Assembly (NCBI GenBank): GCA_910578885.1
Contig: CAJTSH010000026.1
Location: forward strand, 1-46,073
DNA length: 46,073 nt
From: an uncultured Lachnospiraceae bacterium
GTDB lineage: Bacteria > Bacillota > Clostridia > Lachnospirales > Lachnospiraceae
Direction: 5' to 3'
The first letter of the stretch is position 1; every line of letters begins with the position of its first letter. Below, piece by piece: positions 15,123 through 23,722 of the stretch. The position numbers and the translations under genes are program-made. The notes below the pieces were generated by a model, which made no database searches, was not told the DNA's origin, and saw only the letters and a program-made list of their open reading frames with translations.

Positions 15123-15851
15123 ATGGAGCGAAAGAAGAAAGAAGCGCCAAAAGACGATATGGATTTGTCAGGAAATGCCCAGATTCGAAAGACTTTAGAA
15201 GCGATGGCAGAAAAAGAATACGGTGAGTTTTCCTCCGGTTTGATTCCGGGAGAGGAGAGGATGCTTGGCGTACGGCTTCCGAAGCTGCGGACAATCGCCA
15301 AAGCGCTTGCTAAGGGAGATTGGAAGAATTATCTTAAAAATGCAAGGGATGATTCTATGGAAGAAGTGCTGCTGCAGGGAATGACCATAGGATATGTCAA
15401 AGCGCCTTTTACGGATATCAGGCCATATCTGGATACTTTCATACCGAAAATCAAAAACTGGTCAATATGTGATTCTACCTGTACAACGTTGAAAGTAGCA
15501 AAAAAGGAGCCCAAAGCCGTATGGGAATATCTGCAGCAATATCTTGGCTCCGAGCAGGAGTATGAAATACGCTTTGGCATTGTAATGATTTTAAATTACT
15601 TTATCAGCGAGGAGTACATCAGGCAGATTTTTGCATGGATGGACAATATCCATCATCCGGGTTACTATGTAAAGATGGCGGTTGCGTGGAACCTGTCTGT
15701 CTGTTATGTGAAATATCCGAAGGAGACGTCGGAATATTTAAAGACTTGTAATCTGGATGATTGGACTTATAATAAGGCAATACAAAAAATGTTGGAATCC
15801 TACCGGATCAGCGATGCGGATAAGGAAGAATTAAGAGGCAGAAAGCGGTGA
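15123..15851 (+). CDS. AlkD-like DNA alkylation repair protein
   Basis: 242 residues made of helical HEAT-like repeats. The family fingerprints are present: VRLPKLRTIAKAL near 50, WSICDSTCTTLK near 118, the RFGIVMILNYF stretch near 151 and VKMAVAWNLS near 183. AlkD homologues release alkylated bases from DNA without flipping them. It starts directly after the VanZ stop; a second ATG at 15159 is possible. Co-transcribed with cell-wall genes, with which I see no functional link. Confidence 0.9.
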   Translation: MERKKKEAPKDDMDLSGNAQIRKTLEAMAEKEYGEFSSGLIPGEERMLGVRLPKLRTIAKALAKGDWKNYLKNARDDSMEEVLLQGMTIGYVKAPFTDIRPYLDTFIPKIKNWSICDSTCTTLKVAKKEPKAVWEYLQQYLGSEQEYEIRFGIVMILNYFISEEYIRQIFAWMDNIHHPGYYVKMAVAWNLSVCYVKYPKETSEYLKTCNLDDWTYNKAIQKMLESYRISDADKEELRGRKR

Positions 15852-15864
15852 GAAAGGAGACTAT

Positions 15865-15891
15865 ATGAGAAGATATGTTATGTCTGCATAG
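15865..15891 (+). other. Eight-codon ORF with a strong ribosome site
   Basis: AAAGGAG (15853-15859) precedes ATG at 15865, which opens MRRYVMSA and stops at TAG 15889-15891. It could be the stub of a deleted gene or a leader peptide. Nothing in the peptide suggests attenuation (no run of one amino acid). Confidence 0.3.
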
Positions 15892-15897
15892 CACTGG

Positions 15898-15928
15898 CTA
15901 TTGCAATAGAATATGAGATTGTTATAGC
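15898..15928 (+). promoter_or_regulatory. Promoter with overlapping palindrome
   Basis: TTGCAA (15901-15906), a 16-base spacer, TATAGC (15923-15928). The perfect 12-base palindrome CTATTGCAATAG (15898-15909) covers the -35 element, and a second repeat CTATT-CCT-AATAG follows at 15934-15946. This looks like an operator, possibly for the HTH protein encoded next. Confidence 0.4.
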
Positions 15929-15966
15929 CATTGCTATTCCTAATAGAAATAATTTAGGAGGCAGAC

Positions 15967-16242
15967 ATGGGCTATAGGAAAGCGGAAGAGGTTCTTCCGA
16001 TGGAAGTGATAGAACTGATACAGCAGTATGTGGACGGTGAGAATATTTACATTCCAAGGAAGGTGGACAACCGGCGGGAATGGGGAGCGAAGACCCGGAT
16101 CCGGCAGGAATTGCTGTTTCGGAATCAAGAGATATACAGAGATTACCGTACAGGGATAAAGATATCGGAGCTGGCAGATAAATATTATTTGTCGGAAAAG
16201 AGCATACAGCGTATTGTGCGGAATATGAAAGAGAACTTGTAA
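15967..16242 (+). CDS. Small HTH protein, CD3324/Mor-like
   Basis: 91 residues resembling the small Clostridia proteins annotated as CD3324 family, related to the Mor transcription activator fold. The N-terminal half (IELIQQYVDGENIYIP) is the characteristic opening, and ISELADKYYLSEKSIQRIVR (about 66-85) is a clear helix-turn-helix. Probably a DNA-binding regulator with unknown target. TTAGGAGG precedes the ATG. A terminator follows at once, so it is a single-gene unit. Confidence 0.8.
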   Translation: MGYRKAEEVLPMEVIELIQQYVDGENIYIPRKVDNRREWGAKTRIRQELLFRNQEIYRDYRTGIKISELADKYYLSEKSIQRIVRNMKENL

Positions 16243-16247
16243 GATGA

Positions 16248-16284
16248 TGGGTTGATACGAAAGAGTATCAGCTCATTCTTTTTT
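16248..16284 (+). terminator. Rho-independent terminator
   Basis: TGGGTTGATAC (16248-16258) pairs with GTATCAGCTCA (16265-16275) with two G-T wobbles, followed by TTCTTTTTT. Confidence 0.8.
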
Positions 16285-16365
16285 CTAAGAATCCTTAAGG
16301 TGGCAGGGGAATTTTACAGAAAGTATAATTAGGGCAGGGTATAGGAATACAAGGATATAAATGGG

Positions 16366-16608
16366 ATGCTTATTGGTGAGAAGAAAAAAGGTGATTATAT
16401 TGCCTGCTGCAAAGAGGAAGAAGCGCTGCTGCGGAAGGTTTATTTTGAGAAAAGAAGGAGTGCGGGGATACCAGAGGAAGTATTCGTCCATTTTGATATT
16501 CCTCTGACGCTCGGACATGAAATAGAATTGTTGCAGGAAGCCGGATTTTTGCAGGTGGAAGTTGTAGATTGTATCGAAGGGGCGACGATATTGCTGGCTA
16601 AAAAATAG
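16366..16608 (+). pseudogene. C-terminal remnant of a SAM-dependent methyltransferase
   Basis: 80 codons whose end (VHFDIPLTLGHEIELLQEAGF followed by ATILLAKK) resembles the C-terminus of class I SAM-dependent methyltransferases. The SAM-binding half is missing: the frame extends upstream only to a stop at 16342-16344, including INGM before the apparent start, and no ribosome site is seen. I interpret it as a 5'-deleted gene. Confidence 0.6.
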
Positions 16609-16646
16609 ACAAGATTTGATGTGGGAAAAGGAAATAAGCCTCCTCA

Positions 16647-16675
16647 TTGACGAAATCTTCCAATACCCTTATAAT
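16647..16675 (+). promoter_or_regulatory. Promoter of prfB
   Basis: TTGACG (16647-16652), 17 bases, TATAAT (16670-16675); the leader to the prfB GTG is about 85 bases. Confidence 0.75.
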
Positions 16676-16767
16676 AGAACCGGACAGAAATTCTATAGCA
16701 AAAGACAAATGAATTTGCTGTTCATACGCAGTGCAAAACAAAAATAAAAAAGAAAGTTGGTGATACT

Positions 16768-17902
16768 GTGGTAGAATTAGATCCATACCGGACAAAATTA
16801 GGAACCTACAAGGCTCCGCTGCAGGAAGTGAGGGATTCACTTTGACCTCGCTAACAAGGCAAAGCGAATCGAAGAGTTAGAGCGTGAAATGGAGGCTCCC
16901 GGCTTTTGGGACGATCCGGAGATTTCACAGAAGAAAATGAAAGAGTTAAAGGGCTATAAGGATGATGTGGAAACCTATCATAGCCTGGAAATGAAGCTGG
17001 AAGACATTGCGACACTCATTGAGATGGGCGACGAAGAAAACGACCCGGAGATGGTGGCTGAGGTGGCGGAAGAACTGAAGGAGTTTGAAGCGGCGTTCGA
17101 GAAGATACGGATTAAGACCCTGCTGTCGGGAGAATATGATAAGGACAATGCAATTGTGTCGCTCCATGCTGGAGCCGGCGGAACCGAGTCCTGCGACTGG
17201 GCGTCCATGCTGTACCGGATGTTTACCAGATGGGCAAATGATAAAGGCTTTTCCGTAGAAGTATTGGATTCTTTGGACGGTGATGAAGCGGGAATCAAAT
17301 CCATTACTTTTCAGGTAAACGGCGAGAATGCCTATGGCTATTTGAAATCCGAACACGGAGTTCACCGTCTGGTGCGCATTTCTCCGTTCAATGCGGCGGG
17401 AAAGAGGCAGACCTCTTTTGTATCCTGCGACGTCATGCCGGATATTGAAGAGGATATTGATATCGAGGTAAAGGATGAGGATATCCGGATTGATACCTAT
17501 CGTTCCAGCGGAGCGGGCGGACAGCACATCAATAAGACGTCCTCTGCAATCCGTATCACGCATTTCCCGACGGGTATCGTAGTGACCTGCCAGAATGAGC
17601 GTTCCCAGCATATGAATAAAGACAAGGCAATGCAGATGTTAAAGTCAAAACTGTATCTGCTGGCCCAGCAGGAGAACGCTAATAAGGCGGCGGGAATCCG
17701 CGGAGAGGTCAGTGAAATCGGCTGGGGAAGCCAGATACGGTCTTATGTCATGCAGCCTTATACGATGGTGAAGGATCACCGGACAGGGACGGAGACAGGA
17801 AACGTAGACAGCGTGATGGACGGAAATATCGACTTGTTTATCAATGGGTATTTGAAATGGTGTTCTCTGGGCTGTCCGAAGGACATGGCAAGTCCCGATT
17901 AG
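16768..17902 (+). CDS. prfB: Peptide chain release factor 2 (programmed +1 frameshift)
   Basis: Release factor for UGA and UAA. Translation begins at GTG 16768 (VELDPYR...) and reads 25 codons to CTT-TGA at 16840-16845; a +1 shift continues at GAC 16844 with DLANKAKRIEEL and runs to 17902, about 377 residues in all. GGQ (SSGAGGQHINKTSSA), which triggers hydrolysis, and the RF2-specific SPF tripeptide (VRISPFNAAG), which reads the stop codon, are both present. The frameshift lets RF2 control its own level: low RF2 slows reading of the in-frame UGA and favours the shift. The internal stop is therefore normal, not damage. Confidence 0.97.
16831..16846 (+). promoter_or_regulatory. RF2 autoregulatory +1 frameshift site
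   Basis: AGGGATTCACTTTGAC: a Shine-Dalgarno-like AGGG, then the slippery CTT, in-frame TGA and a C in the fourth position, matching the classical prfB signal. Confidence 0.95.
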
Positions 17903-17914
17903 GAATGAGGAGGG

Positions 17915-18694
17915 ATGTGGCTGTTGGATACAAAAATACAGGTATTACTGGCTGTCCTGCTCATTTGTGTGCTTGTCATTATAATAACAGCAGCAGTCAG
18001 AAGGATAAAGAGGAAGGTACGGCAAGTGTCCAGAATGGCATTTGGAACGGATTCTTTGGTGGAGGGATGGCAGAAGCAGGCAAAAGAACTATCTGTGACG
18101 CCAAAATCCGTTTCCGGCATGACCAGAATTTATGAACCTCAGATACAGCGGGATTTCCCGGAATTTAATTGGGTGCAGTTTAAGAACAAGGCGGAAAACA
18201 TGTTGATTTCCGCCTTTGCCGCAATTTCGGAGGGAAGATCGGAGCTGCTGCAGGAAGCAGCCCCGGAGCTGTCTGGGCAGATACAAAATCGGATTATTGC
18301 AAATCGGCAGGCGGAAGTAACGGAGACATACCGTCAAGTAAAGATTCACCGGACGGAGATTGCACGTTATGAGAAAAAGCAGGGAAAATGTATCATTACG
18401 CTGCAAAGCGCTGTGGAGCATTATCATTATAAGGAACAATACGGAAAACTGCTGGAGGGCAGCAGAGAGCTGTTAGAGCAGACAAAGTATAATACGGAAC
18501 TGATGTATGTGCAGAATGCCAAAGAGGCAAATCTGGACCGTTCCGTTGGAGTGACCTGTCCCCATTGCGGGGCGCCGGTTACAATGCTGGGCGAAGACAG
18601 GCATTGCGAATACTGCGGCAGTCCGGTAGTACCGATTAATATACAGGTATGGACGCTGCATAAGTTTTATGAAGTGGATTATCATCATGTATAG
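17915..18694 (+). CDS. Membrane-anchored protein with C-terminal zinc ribbon
   Basis: 259 residues: one membrane segment (about 8-28), a basic juxtamembrane stretch, a mixed alpha/beta region (about 60-200) that loosely resembles Tim44-like domains (LVEGWQKQAKEL...FNWVQFKNKAENMLISAF) and a zinc ribbon near 209-232 (CPHCG...CEYCG). The start is uncertain: AGGAGGG runs directly into the ATG at 17915, so a TTG at 17924 with normal spacing may be the real one. It lies 12 bases after prfB but belongs by content to the next three genes, which share zinc ribbons and membrane association. Confidence 0.7.
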   Translation: MWLLDTKIQVLLAVLLICVLVIIITAAVRRIKRKVRQVSRMAFGTDSLVEGWQKQAKELSVTPKSVSGMTRIYEPQIQRDFPEFNWVQFKNKAENMLISAFAAISEGRSELLQEAAPELSGQIQNRIIANRQAEVTETYRQVKIHRTEIARYEKKQGKCIITLQSAVEHYHYKEQYGKLLEGSRELLEQTKYNTELMYVQNAKEANLDRSVGVTCPHCGAPVTMLGEDRHCEYCGSPVVPINIQVWTLHKFYEVDYHHV

Positions 18695-18715
18695 AGGCAA
18701 TGAAGGAGGATTATC

Positions 18716-19993
18716 ATGGGAATTATAAAAGCAGTGGCACAGGCAATTGGCGGAGCATTGGCAGACCAGTGGTTAGAGGTATACGAGCCGGATGATATGG
18801 GGGATATGACCGTATTTACCAGCGGCGTACTGATGCGTCAAGGACAGAATAAAAAAGGAACGGAAGGGACGGTCTCCAATGGCTCTATTATCCATGTATA
18901 CGACAATCAGTTCATGATGCTGGTAGATGGCGGTAAGGTGGTGGATTATACCGCAGAGCCTGGGTATTATAAAGTAGATAATTCTTCCTTGCCTTCCATG
19001 TTCAACGGACAATTCAAGGATGCCTTAAAGGAGTCCTTTAATCGCATTAAGTTCGGCGGACAGACGCCTACGGCGCAGAAAGTGTTCTACATAAATTTAC
19101 AGGAAATCAAGGGCATCAAATTTGGAACGAGAAATCCGATTAACTATTTTGATGCGTTCTATAATGCGGAATTGTTCCTGCGGGCGCATGGAAATTATTC
19201 CATAAAGATTACGGATCCGCTCCGTTTTTATGCGGAAGCCATTCCGAGAAATAAGGATCATGTAGAAATCGGGGATATCAACGAGCAGTATCTTTCCGAG
19301 TTTTTGGAGGCGTTGCAGACTTCCATTAACCAGTTGTCCGCAGATGGAGTGCGCATTTCCTATGTGCCGTCCAAGGGAAGGGAATTAAGTAAGTACATGG
19401 CGCAGACGCTGGATGAAGACTGGAACCAGATGCGCGGTATGGAGATACAGTCGGTGGGAATTGCAAGCATATCCTATGACGAGGAATCCACCAAGCTCAT
19501 CAATATGCGCAATCAGGGGGCAATGCTCGGAGACCCCACAGTCCGGGAGGGCTATGTGCAGGGCGCAATGGCAAGGGGCTTAGAGGCGGCAGGTTCCAAT
19601 GCCAACGGCGCAATGGCAGGCTTTATGGGAATGGGCGTTGGTATGCAGGCAGGCGGAGCCATGATGGGAAATGCTTCTCAGGTAAATCTCGCCCAGATGC
19701 AAATGCAGCAGCAGGCAGCAGCAAATCAGGCGGCAAACCAGCCGGCAGGAGCGCAGACAGCGGGAAACGGATGGGTTTGTGAGTGCGGTGCAAATAATAC
19801 CGGCAAATTCTGCAGTGAGTGCGGAAAACCTCAGCCGCAGGCAAATTCATGGACCTGCGAGTGCGGCAACGTCAACGCCGGCAAGTTCTGCAGCGAATGC
19901 GGAAAGCCTGCTCCGGCAGCAGAGTGGACCTGTGAATGCCAAACGGTAAACAGCGGTAAGTTCTGCAGCAACTGTGGAAAAGCACGTCCGTAA
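18716..19993 (+). CDS. SPFH-domain protein with three zinc ribbons (YdjI-like)
   Basis: 425 residues. Residues 1-290 resemble the SPFH/virion-core-like family of Bacillus subtilis YdjI (GALADQWLEVYEPDDMG near the start; RNKDHVEIGDINEQYL in the middle). A Gly/Ala/Met/Gln-rich linker (about 285-348) leads to three tandem repeats at 350-425, each with C-x-C-G or C-x-C and C-x2-C-G, that is, three small zinc ribbons. SPFH proteins scaffold membrane microdomains; YdjI works with YdjG and YdjH, whose counterparts follow here. GAAGGAGG precedes the ATG. Confidence 0.85.
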   Translation: MGIIKAVAQAIGGALADQWLEVYEPDDMGDMTVFTSGVLMRQGQNKKGTEGTVSNGSIIHVYDNQFMMLVDGGKVVDYTAEPGYYKVDNSSLPSMFNGQFKDALKESFNRIKFGGQTPTAQKVFYINLQEIKGIKFGTRNPINYFDAFYNAELFLRAHGNYSIKITDPLRFYAEAIPRNKDHVEIGDINEQYLSEFLEALQTSINQLSADGVRISYVPSKGRELSKYMAQTLDEDWNQMRGMEIQSVGIASISYDEESTKLINMRNQGAMLGDPTVREGYVQGAMARGLEAAGSNANGAMAGFMGMGVGMQAGGAMMGNASQVNLAQMQMQQQAAANQAANQPAGAQTAGNGWVCECGANNTGKFCSECGKPQPQANSWTCECGNVNAGKFCSECGKPAPAAEWTCECQTVNSGKFCSNCGKARP

Positions 19994-20008
19994 TTGGAGG
20001 AATATTTG

Positions 20009-21112
20009 ATGGCGGTTATAAGTTTTAAATGTCCGAACTGTGACGGAGAACTGATTTTTGATCCGTCCAGCGGAAAATACAAATGTGAATATTGTCTGTC
20101 AAAATTCACGCAGCAGGAGCTGGATGCATTAACCCCTGCTTCCGGTATGGAACGTCCGGCGGGCGGAGCGGATGGAAACACTGTACCGTCGGATACCGCA
20201 GGGACAGACGATGCGAATGGAGAGAGGGCGGCAGACGGAGAAGAAGCAGTGATATATTCCTGCCCTAGCTGCGGAGCCGAAATCGTAACGGACGCCACGA
20301 CGGCGGCAACCTTCTGTTATTATTGCCACAATCCGGTAGTGCTTGGCGGAAGGCTGGAAGGAAACTATCTGCCAAATAAGATTATTCCGTTTCAGATTGA
20401 TAAAAAGGAAGCGGAAAAGCGTTTTCTGGCTTATGTGAAGAAAAAGAAATTTGTCCCGAAAGCTTTTTTTAATAAAAGACAGATTACAATGCTTTCCGGC
20501 GTTTATTTTCCCTATTGGATGTATGATGCAACCTTTCGGGGAAATATTCAGGCTGAGGCAAAAAATGTCCGTGTCTGGGTAAGGGGGAATAAGGAATATA
20601 CCGAGACGAAATATTATCATGTGGAGCGGGAAGGCGAGGTGGATTTGAATCATCTGGCGGAGAATGCCCTGCAAAAAGCCAACAAGCAGCTTGTGGAGGG
20701 GGTGCTTCCCTATCAATTTGATACAATGAAGGACTTCACGATGGGGTACTTATCCGGATTTACCGCAGAAAAGCGGGACATAGAGAAAGAGGCTCTGGCA
20801 GAAAGTATGCAGGGAGAAATGCAGAATTATGCGAAGAGCCTGATGCGTGAGACTATCAGTGGATACAGCAGTGTGAATGTGAAGAACAATCGTTTGACGG
20901 TTGCAAAGGACACATGGAATTATGTATTGCTTCCAGTGTGGACTCTGACCTATAAGGCGCAGAATGGGAAATTATATTATTATTCCATGAACGGACAGAC
21001 CGGGAAGGTCTGCGGAGAACTTCCGATCGACTATAAGAAACTGTCGCTTGTCAGCGGAATTGTTGCGGCGGTTACTCTTGGATTAGGTTTGCTGGGAGGA
21101 TTTCTGATATGA
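20009..21112 (+). CDS. Zinc-ribbon membrane protein (YdjG-like)
   Basis: 367 residues from ATG 20009, which has GGAGG at correct distance; a TTG at 19994 is upstream of that site. Two zinc ribbons are visible near the start (CPNCDG...CEYC at about 9-29 and CPSCG...CYYC at about 86-107), then an alpha/beta domain (NKIIPFQIDKKEAEKRF; FPYWMYDATF) and a C-terminal membrane segment (about 346-367). This matches YdjG of B. subtilis, a membrane protein of the PspA-linked envelope stress module. It overlaps the next gene by four bases. Confidence 0.82.
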   Translation: MAVISFKCPNCDGELIFDPSSGKYKCEYCLSKFTQQELDALTPASGMERPAGGADGNTVPSDTAGTDDANGERAADGEEAVIYSCPSCGAEIVTDATTAATFCYYCHNPVVLGGRLEGNYLPNKIIPFQIDKKEAEKRFLAYVKKKKFVPKAFFNKRQITMLSGVYFPYWMYDATFRGNIQAEAKNVRVWVRGNKEYTETKYYHVEREGEVDLNHLAENALQKANKQLVEGVLPYQFDTMKDFTMGYLSGFTAEKRDIEKEALAESMQGEMQNYAKSLMRETISGYSSVNVKNNRLTVAKDTWNYVLLPVWTLTYKAQNGKLYYYSMNGQTGKVCGELPIDYKKLSLVSGIVAAVTLGLGLLGGFLI

Positions 21113-21963
21113 TAAGACAGATGAGATTAAAGAAAACATGTCTTGCAATGATGGTTGGGTTGTTTGCATTTTTCTGCGGCATGACAGATCCGGTGTGGGT
21201 TTTGCAGGCTGGCGAGGCGGAAGGAATCTATGATTATGCCAAGCTGCTTACGGAGGAAGAAGCCTTGGAGCTTGCAGGAGAATTAAGTGAACTTGCAGCC
21301 AAAAGCGGCTGGGAAATATTTGTGCTGACAACGGAGGACGCCAAAGGAAGCAGCGCCAGAGAATACAGTGAAGCATTTTTGGATGGGCATTTGATTGGAG
21401 ACGACGGTATTGTCTATACGATTGACATGGATAACCGGGAGGTATATCTTGCCACGACCGGAGATGCTATTTACTATCTGACAGATAATCGAATTGAAGA
21501 CGTCATAGACGAAGGATATGATTATGTGGTAGACGGCGCTTATAAAGCTGCATTTTCGGGGATGATAACGGCAACCGGAACGGCATACGACAAAGGGATT
21601 CCCTCCGATCAGTATACTTATGATGAGGATACAGGAAAAATCGTCAGATATCAGGAACCAAAGAGCGTTAAATGGTATGAGGTATTGGTTGCCCTTGCGC
21701 TGGCATGCGGCGCATTTCTTGCAGTGTTCCTTGGAGTTCTTGGGAAGTACCGCTTGAAATGGGATGCCTACAAATATGATTTCCACGCAAACGGAAGGGT
21801 AGATGTGACGAATCAGGAAGACCGGCTGGTCAATCAGTTGGTGACGCATCGTCACATCCAGAGGAATACATCATCAGGAAGCAGCCATAGCAGCGGGAGC
21901 CGAAGCAGCGTCCATACAGGTTCCGGAGGGAGAAGTTATGGAGGAGGTGGGAGAAAATTCTAG
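21109..21963 (+). CDS. TPM-domain membrane protein (YdjH-like)
   Basis: 284 residues: signal or anchor segment (about 10-32), a TPM domain (about 38-170; YDYAKLLTEEEALELAGEL, then GDDGIVYTIDMDNREVYLATTG), a membrane segment (about 193-212) and a Ser/Gly-rich tail ending GGRSYGGGGRKF, a common ending in this family. Counterpart of YdjH, which with YdjG recruits PspA to the membrane in B. subtilis. The ATGA overlap with the preceding gene shows coupling. Confidence 0.85.
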   Translation: MIRQMRLKKTCLAMMVGLFAFFCGMTDPVWVLQAGEAEGIYDYAKLLTEEEALELAGELSELAAKSGWEIFVLTTEDAKGSSAREYSEAFLDGHLIGDDGIVYTIDMDNREVYLATTGDAIYYLTDNRIEDVIDEGYDYVVDGAYKAAFSGMITATGTAYDKGIPSDQYTYDEDTGKIVRYQEPKSVKWYEVLVALALACGAFLAVFLGVLGKYRLKWDAYKYDFHANGRVDVTNQEDRLVNQLVTHRHIQRNTSSGSSHSSGSRSSVHTGSGGRSYGGGGRKF

Positions 21964-21964
21964 C

Positions 21965-21993
21965 TTGCACTTGCGGACAGAATATGGTATTAT
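21965..21993 (+). promoter_or_regulatory. Promoter of the pheB-hom group
   Basis: TTGCAC (21965-21970), 17 bases, TATTAT (21988-21993), directly after the TPM gene stop. Confidence 0.65.
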
Positions 21994-22012
21994 CTTTCAC
22001 GTGAACACAGTT

Positions 22013-22031
22013 GTGTTTGTGGTACAAACAC
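22013..22031. promoter_or_regulatory. Inverted repeat before the pheB ribosome site
   Basis: GTGTTTGT (22013-22020), GGT, ACAAACAC (22024-22031): a perfect eight-pair hairpin ending just before GGGAGGAA. It could be an operator, or an RNA element limiting translation. Confidence 0.5.
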
Positions 22032-22044
22032 GGGAGGAAATAGC

Positions 22045-22488
22045 ATGGCGGAGAACAACAAATTTTATGTGTTGAAAGAGAAAGCCGTACCGGAGGTTCT
22101 GCTGAAAGTGGTGGAAGCGAAGCGCCTGTTAGAGTCCGGGCGTGTGGCTTCGGTTCAGGAGGCCGCTGAAAAGGTAGATATCAGCCGGAGTTCTTTTTAT
22201 AAATATAAAGATGATATATTTCCGTTCCATGATAATGTGAAAGGGAAGACGATTACAATGGTGATTCAGTTGGATGACGAGCCGGGGCTTTTGTCGGCGG
22301 TACTTGGTATCGTGGCAAAATTCCATGCAAACATTCTGACGATACACCAGTCCATTCCGGTAAATGGAATTGCATCGTTAACGCTTAGCATTGATATTCT
22401 GCCGGAAACAGGAGACCCGGCATTGATGGTAGACGCCATTGATGAGACAGAGGGCATACATTATGTAAAAATACTATCTAGGGAGTGA
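22045..22488 (+). CDS. pheB: ACT-domain protein, PheB/UPF0735 family
   Basis: 147 residues. The N-terminal 60 residues contain an HTH-like segment (SVQEAAEKVDISRSSFYKYKD), and 70-147 form an ACT domain (TITMVIQLDDEPGLLSAVL; GIASLTLSIDI), a fold that binds amino acids. PheB proteins commonly stand next to hom or pheA. The function is probably regulatory, sensing an amino acid of the aspartate or aromatic families. It ends seven bases before hom. Confidence 0.88.
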   Translation: MAENNKFYVLKEKAVPEVLLKVVEAKRLLESGRVASVQEAAEKVDISRSSFYKYKDDIFPFHDNVKGKTITMVIQLDDEPGLLSAVLGIVAKFHANILTIHQSIPVNGIASLTLSIDILPETGDPALMVDAIDETEGIHYVKILSRE

Positions 22489-22495
22489 AAGAACA

Positions 22496-23698
22496 ATGAT
22501 AAAAGCAGCAGTAATGGGATATGGAACCATCGGTTCCGGTGTAGTTGAGGTATTGGAAACAAATCGTGAAAGCGTTGCGAAACGCGCCGGCGACGAGATA
22601 GAAGTAAAATACGTTCTGGATTTAAGAGATTTTCCGGGGGATGCGATTCAGGAAAAGATTGTACATGATTATCAGGTTATCGTAAATGATCCGGAGGTTT
22701 CGATTGTTGTTGAGACAATGGGCGGCGTAGAGCCGGCATATACCTTTGTAAAAGCTATGTTAGAGGCCGGCAAGAACGTGACGACTTCCAACAAGGCATT
22801 GGTGGCGGAAAAAGGCTCAGAGCTGATTGCCATTGCAAAGGAAAAGAGCGTAAATTTCATGTTCGAGGCAAGCGTAGGCGGCGGAATTCCGATTATCCGA
22901 TCCCTGAATTCCTGTCTGACTGCGGATGAGATTGAAGAGATTACAGGAATCTTAAACGGAACGACCAACTACATGATGACGAAGATGTCAGAAGAAGGTT
23001 TGGAATTTGACGACGTGTTAAAGGATGCCCAAGAAAAGGGGTATGCGGAAAAAGATCCGACTGCCGATATCGAAGGACATGACGCATGCCGTAAGATTGC
23101 AATATTGACTTCATTGGTATGCGGTCAGCAGGTAGATTTCCACGATATCCACTGCGAGGGAATTACAAAGGTTTCCGCAACGGACATCAAATATGCGAAG
23201 GCGCTGGGAAGAGCAATCAAACTGCTTGCAAGCAGCAAAAGGATGGATGACAGCTATTGCGCAATGGTAGCGCCGTGTATGTTAGCGCCGGAGCATCCTC
23301 TGTATTCGGTAAATGATGTATTTAATGCGGTATTCGTACATGGCAACGTCTTAGGGGACGCTATGTTCTACGGAAGCGGAGCAGGAAAGCTCCCGACGGC
23401 GAGTGCAGTCGTTGCGGATATGGTAGAGATTGCAAAACATTTAAACATCAACATTTATGTAGACTGGAGTTCCAGAAAAGTGTCATTGTCAGATTACAAG
23501 CAGGCTTTTTGCAGCTTCTTTGTGCGTACTACGGCGGAAGAAGCGGCGGTAAAGGAATGCTTTGGAGATGTTGAATTTGTAAGGGCAGAAGGCATAACCG
23601 GAGAGCTGGGCTTTGTGACGGAGCAGATGACAGAGGCGGAATATGAGGAGAAGGCTGCAAAATTAAGCGGAATCCTTCAGATGATCCGCATGAAATAG
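22496..23698 (+). CDS. hom: Homoserine dehydrogenase
   Basis: 400 residues. Reduces aspartate semialdehyde to homoserine with NAD(P)H, the branch point to threonine and methionine. The Rossmann motif GYGTIGSG (8-15), the GILNGTTNYMM substrate-site motif near 157-167 and PTADIEGHDACRKIAIL near 188-204 are all present. The C-terminal 55 residues have an ACT-like pattern (ELGFVTEQMTEAEYEEK), so allosteric control is possible. The ACT protein just upstream may add regulation. A ribosome site GGGAGTGAAAGAA precedes the ATG. Confidence 0.96.
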   Translation: MIKAAVMGYGTIGSGVVEVLETNRESVAKRAGDEIEVKYVLDLRDFPGDAIQEKIVHDYQVIVNDPEVSIVVETMGGVEPAYTFVKAMLEAGKNVTTSNKALVAEKGSELIAIAKEKSVNFMFEASVGGGIPIIRSLNSCLTADEIEEITGILNGTTNYMMTKMSEEGLEFDDVLKDAQEKGYAEKDPTADIEGHDACRKIAILTSLVCGQQVDFHDIHCEGITKVSATDIKYAKALGRAIKLLASSKRMDDSYCAMVAPCMLAPEHPLYSVNDVFNAVFVHGNVLGDAMFYGSGAGKLPTASAVVADMVEIAKHLNINIYVDWSSRKVSLSDYKQAFCSFFVRTTAEEAAVKECFGDVEFVRAEGITGELGFVTEQMTEAEYEEKAAKLSGILQMIRMK

Positions 23699-23722
23699 AG
23701 TAAATCATAAGAGGAAGAAAGT

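Noticed and set aside
16768..16845. In-frame stop early in prfB, suggesting a pseudogene
   Set aside because: It is the normal programmed frameshift of release factor 2, with all signal elements and an intact remainder.
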